A DNA stretch of 64,000 bases, taken from assembly GCA_965225735.1 (NCBI GenBank), contig CBDDBN010000005.1, positions 62,001-126,000 on the forward strand. Direction: 5' to 3'. Positions 61,940 to 64,000 of this stretch are shown piece by piece. A program made the position numbers and the translations under genes. Each line of letters begins with the position of its first letter. The stretch's first letter is position 1. Under the pieces are notes generated by a model. It was not told the DNA's origin, did not search any database, and worked only from the letters and a program-made list of their open reading frames with translations. The DNA is from Denitrobaculum sp965225735. GTDB taxonomy: Bacteria; Pseudomonadota; Alphaproteobacteria; Kiloniellales; Kiloniellaceae.

Positions 61940-64000
61940 ATGAAAATGGAAAGTTATAAGTCCTCTGGTCAGCTGACCGACTATCTGTCGCAGCTTATGA
62001 CAACGTTCGAGCCCAGCTCGCAACTCGGTCTGGTCCTTGCGCAGTGGCTGCGCCATCGTTCTGGACTCACGGGCATCGACTTCGTGAAGGTGACAACGGT
62101 CAAGACGGCATCAGGGAAATGCCGCAAAGCCAAGTCAGAAGACAAACCCTTGTCCTCCAAGGCCTGGCAGCAGCTACGGACCGCGCTCGCAGAGGCCGAG
62201 CGGGATGAGACGGATTCGATCCGAATCCCCGCATCGAATCTACAGGCTTTGGCGGATGCGATGTCTTTGGAGCCCTTAGAGCGGGAGATTCTCGCCTTTG
62301 TCTTTCAGTGCGGACGTGAAGCCGTCTTCGACATGCTGTGCGATCGTCTGGTCGCGACCCGGATGATCGACAGTATCGGCTTGATTGCAGCCTCACTCGG
62401 TAAGAGTCAAACGGAGGTCTGGCGTTGCTTGAGCGGAGGTTCTCTGCGACGGCTTGGGCTGATTGACGGCTTCGGTACAGGTACCTCGCGGTTCTGCTTT
62501 TACGTTCCCTATCCCATACGCCGGGCACTTTTGCCTCCGAACGACGGTATCGATGCGATCGAGCGATCGCTGCTCGGAACGCCCCTTCGATCCGATTTGC
62601 TTTGGTCGGATTTCGATCACCTCGCATTGCAACGCGATTTCATGGCGGATCTTTTGGCGGGCGCCGCCGCCAAGCAACGACGCGGGATCAACATCCTCGT
62701 CTACGGTCCGCCAGGTACCGGGAAGACCGAGCTGTGCAAGGTCCTGGCGGCAAGTGCCGGCCTTTCGCTCTTCGCAATCGGGGAGGGTGATGAAGACGGG
62801 GACGAACCGGACCGCTATGACCGTCTCGCCGATCTGCGGCTTGCCGAACGTCTGACCCAGCGGCGGGGCGAGGCAGCGCTGTTGTTCGATGAGATGGAAG
62901 ACATTCTTCAGAACGACGTTCGAACCACTTACGAGGGGCGCCGTCTGAGGCGCGCGGGCTCGAAGGTCTTCCTGAACCGCGTTCTGGAAGAGAACGACGT
63001 GCCGGTATTCTGGACGGCGAATAGTCTGCAAGAGTTTGATCCGGCCTTTCTTCGCCGAATGTCATTCATTGCTGAAGTGAAGGTTCCCCCATCGGGAGCG
63101 CGTCGGCGGCTCTGGGAACAGGCTTTGAAAGCGCAGGACCTCGACGTCCGCGAAGAGGACATTAGTTACCTGTCACGGCGGCATAGAGCGGCCCCCGGCA
63201 CGATCAATACCGCCGCGCGCTCGGTCGCCACCGCCGGCGGCGGCTGGAGCGAAATCGATTTCGTCGTTGGCGCCATGAACAGACTGCTTGGCGATAGCGG
63301 GCGTCACCGGGCCGACGCGGCAAAGGCATCGGTCTTCGACGCCGAACTGGCAAACGCCGACATGGATCTTGCGGCTTTAACTTCGGCGCTGTCACCAGCG
63401 GGGCGGCCGCGGGATTTTTCGCTCTGTTGCTATGGTCCGCCCGGCACGGGCAAGAGTGCCTTCGTGCGAAGCCTGGCGGCGGAGATGGGGATGGACGTGC
63501 TGGAGAAACGCGGTTCCGATCTTCTGTCGAAGTGGGTCGGTGGGACCGAGGCGCTGATCGCGGAAGCTTTTGCCGAAGCGCGGGAGGACGAACGCTTTCT
63601 GATTATCGATGAGGCAGACTCCTTGCTGTGGGGCCGCGGCGGGGCGGAGCGGTCCTGGGAAGTCTCCATGGTCAATGAGCTGCTTCAGGTTATGGAGGTG
63701 CATGATCAGCCCTTCGCATGTACGACCAACCAGATAGCGCAGATCGATCCAGCCGCGCTGCGGCGTTTTACCTTCAAGATCAAGTTCGATTCCATGACGC
63801 CTGGTCAGGCACAGATCGCCTTCAAGCGTTTCTTCGGCTGTGACGCGCCCGCGATGTTGGGCAGGGTCGGGGCCTTGACGCCCGGCGACTTTGCCGTGGT
63901 CGCTAAGAAGCTGAAGTTCTTGGCTGGCGATGACCTCAACAGACCGGCCCGGGCGCAGCAGATTCAGCAATTGCTGGAACAGGAAGTGGCCGTCAAGCCA
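61940..64000 (+). CDS. Tandem AAA+ ATPase, 3' truncated by window edge
   Basis: The frame is open to the window end: 687 residues are visible and no stop is reached. Two AAA+ modules are seen. Module 1 has Walker A GPPGTGKT (256-263) and Walker B LLFDE with Asp317. Module 2 has Walker A GPPGTGKS (499-506), Walker B LIIDEAD with Asp557, the sensor-1 TTN and an ALRRF arginine region. The first ~240 residues are alpha-helical with no known motif. A stop codon (TGA) immediately precedes ATG 61940, so the start is at or after it (61946 is the alternative). Such tandem proteins remodel other proteins; partner unknown. Confidence 0.85.
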   Translation, partial: MKMESYKSSGQLTDYLSQLMTTFEPSSQLGLVLAQWLRHRSGLTGIDFVKVTTVKTASGKCRKAKSEDKPLSSKAWQQLRTALAEAERDETDSIRIPASNLQALADAMSLEPLEREILAFVFQCGREAVFDMLCDRLVATRMIDSIGLIAASLGKSQTEVWRCLSGGSLRRLGLIDGFGTGTSRFCFYVPYPIRRALLPPNDGIDAIERSLLGTPLRSDLLWSDFDHLALQRDFMADLLAGAAAKQRRGINILVYGPPGTGKTELCKVLAASAGLSLFAIGEGDEDGDEPDRYDRLADLRLAERLTQRRGEAALLFDEMEDILQNDVRTTYEGRRLRRAGSKVFLNRVLEENDVPVFWTANSLQEFDPAFLRRMSFIAEVKVPPSGARRRLWEQALKAQDLDVREEDISYLSRRHRAAPGTINTAARSVATAGGGWSEIDFVVGAMNRLLGDSGRHRADAAKASVFDAELANADMDLAALTSALSPAGRPRDFSLCCYGPPGTGKSAFVRSLAAEMGMDVLEKRGSDLLSKWVGGTEALIAEAFAEAREDERFLIIDEADSLLWGRGGAERSWEVSMVNELLQVMEVHDQPFACTTNQIAQIDPAALRRFTFKIKFDSMTPGQAQIAFKRFFGCDAPAMLGRVGALTPGDFAVVAKKLKFLAGDDLNRPARAQQIQQLLEQEVAVKP

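Overview
The window reads as chromosomal DNA of a GC-rich alphaproteobacterium, plausibly of the Rhodospirillales/Kiloniellales kind. This is inferred from an acetyl-type MetA, an alphaproteobacterial-style ArfA, oligopeptide ABC genes, a PEP-CTERM protein and the mix of LysR, cupin and GFA accessory genes; no rRNA or other phylogenetic marker is present. Genes are dense and mostly in short operons. No tRNA, rRNA, CRISPR array, transposase or prophage was seen.

Layout. 1-5181: the tail of a non-ribosomal peptide locus (C-A-PCP module with a docking-like tail and no thioesterase, a two-domain methyltransferase, an Sfp-type phosphopantetheinyl transferase). 5207-12819: a small-molecule degradation or detoxification island (CGNR regulator, secreted alpha/beta hydrolase, MOSC protein, nitrilase, flavin disulfide reductase, TauD-type dioxygenase, LysR regulator, ChrR-like cupin). 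13544-21600: a tightly overlapping glycan operon (UDP-GlcNAc 2-epimerase, deacetylase-like/GT2 fusion, FAD oxidoreductase, second deacetylase, polytopic membrane protein, flippase-like protein). 21597-29834: a chemoreceptor, MipA/OmpV porin-like protein, an unknown protein, the ribosome-rescue gene arfA, a YfbK-like vWA lipoprotein and a PEP-CTERM protein. 30056-33433: three c-type cytochromes and a Tat-exported multicopper oxidase. 33865-42612: regulators, metA, cupins, a GFA protein, an SDR, a small RNA-ligase-like protein, a SnoaL-like protein and an astacin-like protease. 42978-47991: a pentapeptide-repeat protein and an NtrB/NtrC-type two-component pair with an adjacent sigma-54 promoter. 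48168-51390: small metabolic enzymes. 51667-57201: a complete oppABCDF transporter. 57257-64000: a large membrane protein of unknown function, a B12-type radical SAM enzyme and the start of a tandem AAA+ ATPase that runs off the right edge.

Strongest non-routine signals: (1) a canonical sigma-54 -24/-12 element at 44393-44407 (minus strand) preceded by an array of GGACA-N3-TGTCC dyads at 44460-44529, just downstream of an NtrB/NtrC pair and pointing into a ~300-nt stretch with no annotated gene and a terminator at its far end; (2) arfA at 26670-26909 with a terminator hairpin inside its reading frame, so its own mRNA should be non-stop; (3) a deacetylase domain that has lost catalytic residues fused to a GT2 glycosyltransferase; (4) a promoter bracketed by two identical-type 13-bp palindromes 50 bp apart before an orphan receiver protein; (5) alternating ATAACC/GGTTAT motifs before the CGNR-regulated hydrolase; (6) a compact RNA-ligase-like gene and the edge-truncated tandem AAA+ protein.

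Limits: all names come from reading motifs and family resemblance by eye. Domain borders are approximate, start codons were chosen by ribosome binding site and spacing, and no database search, folding calculation or codon statistics was run.
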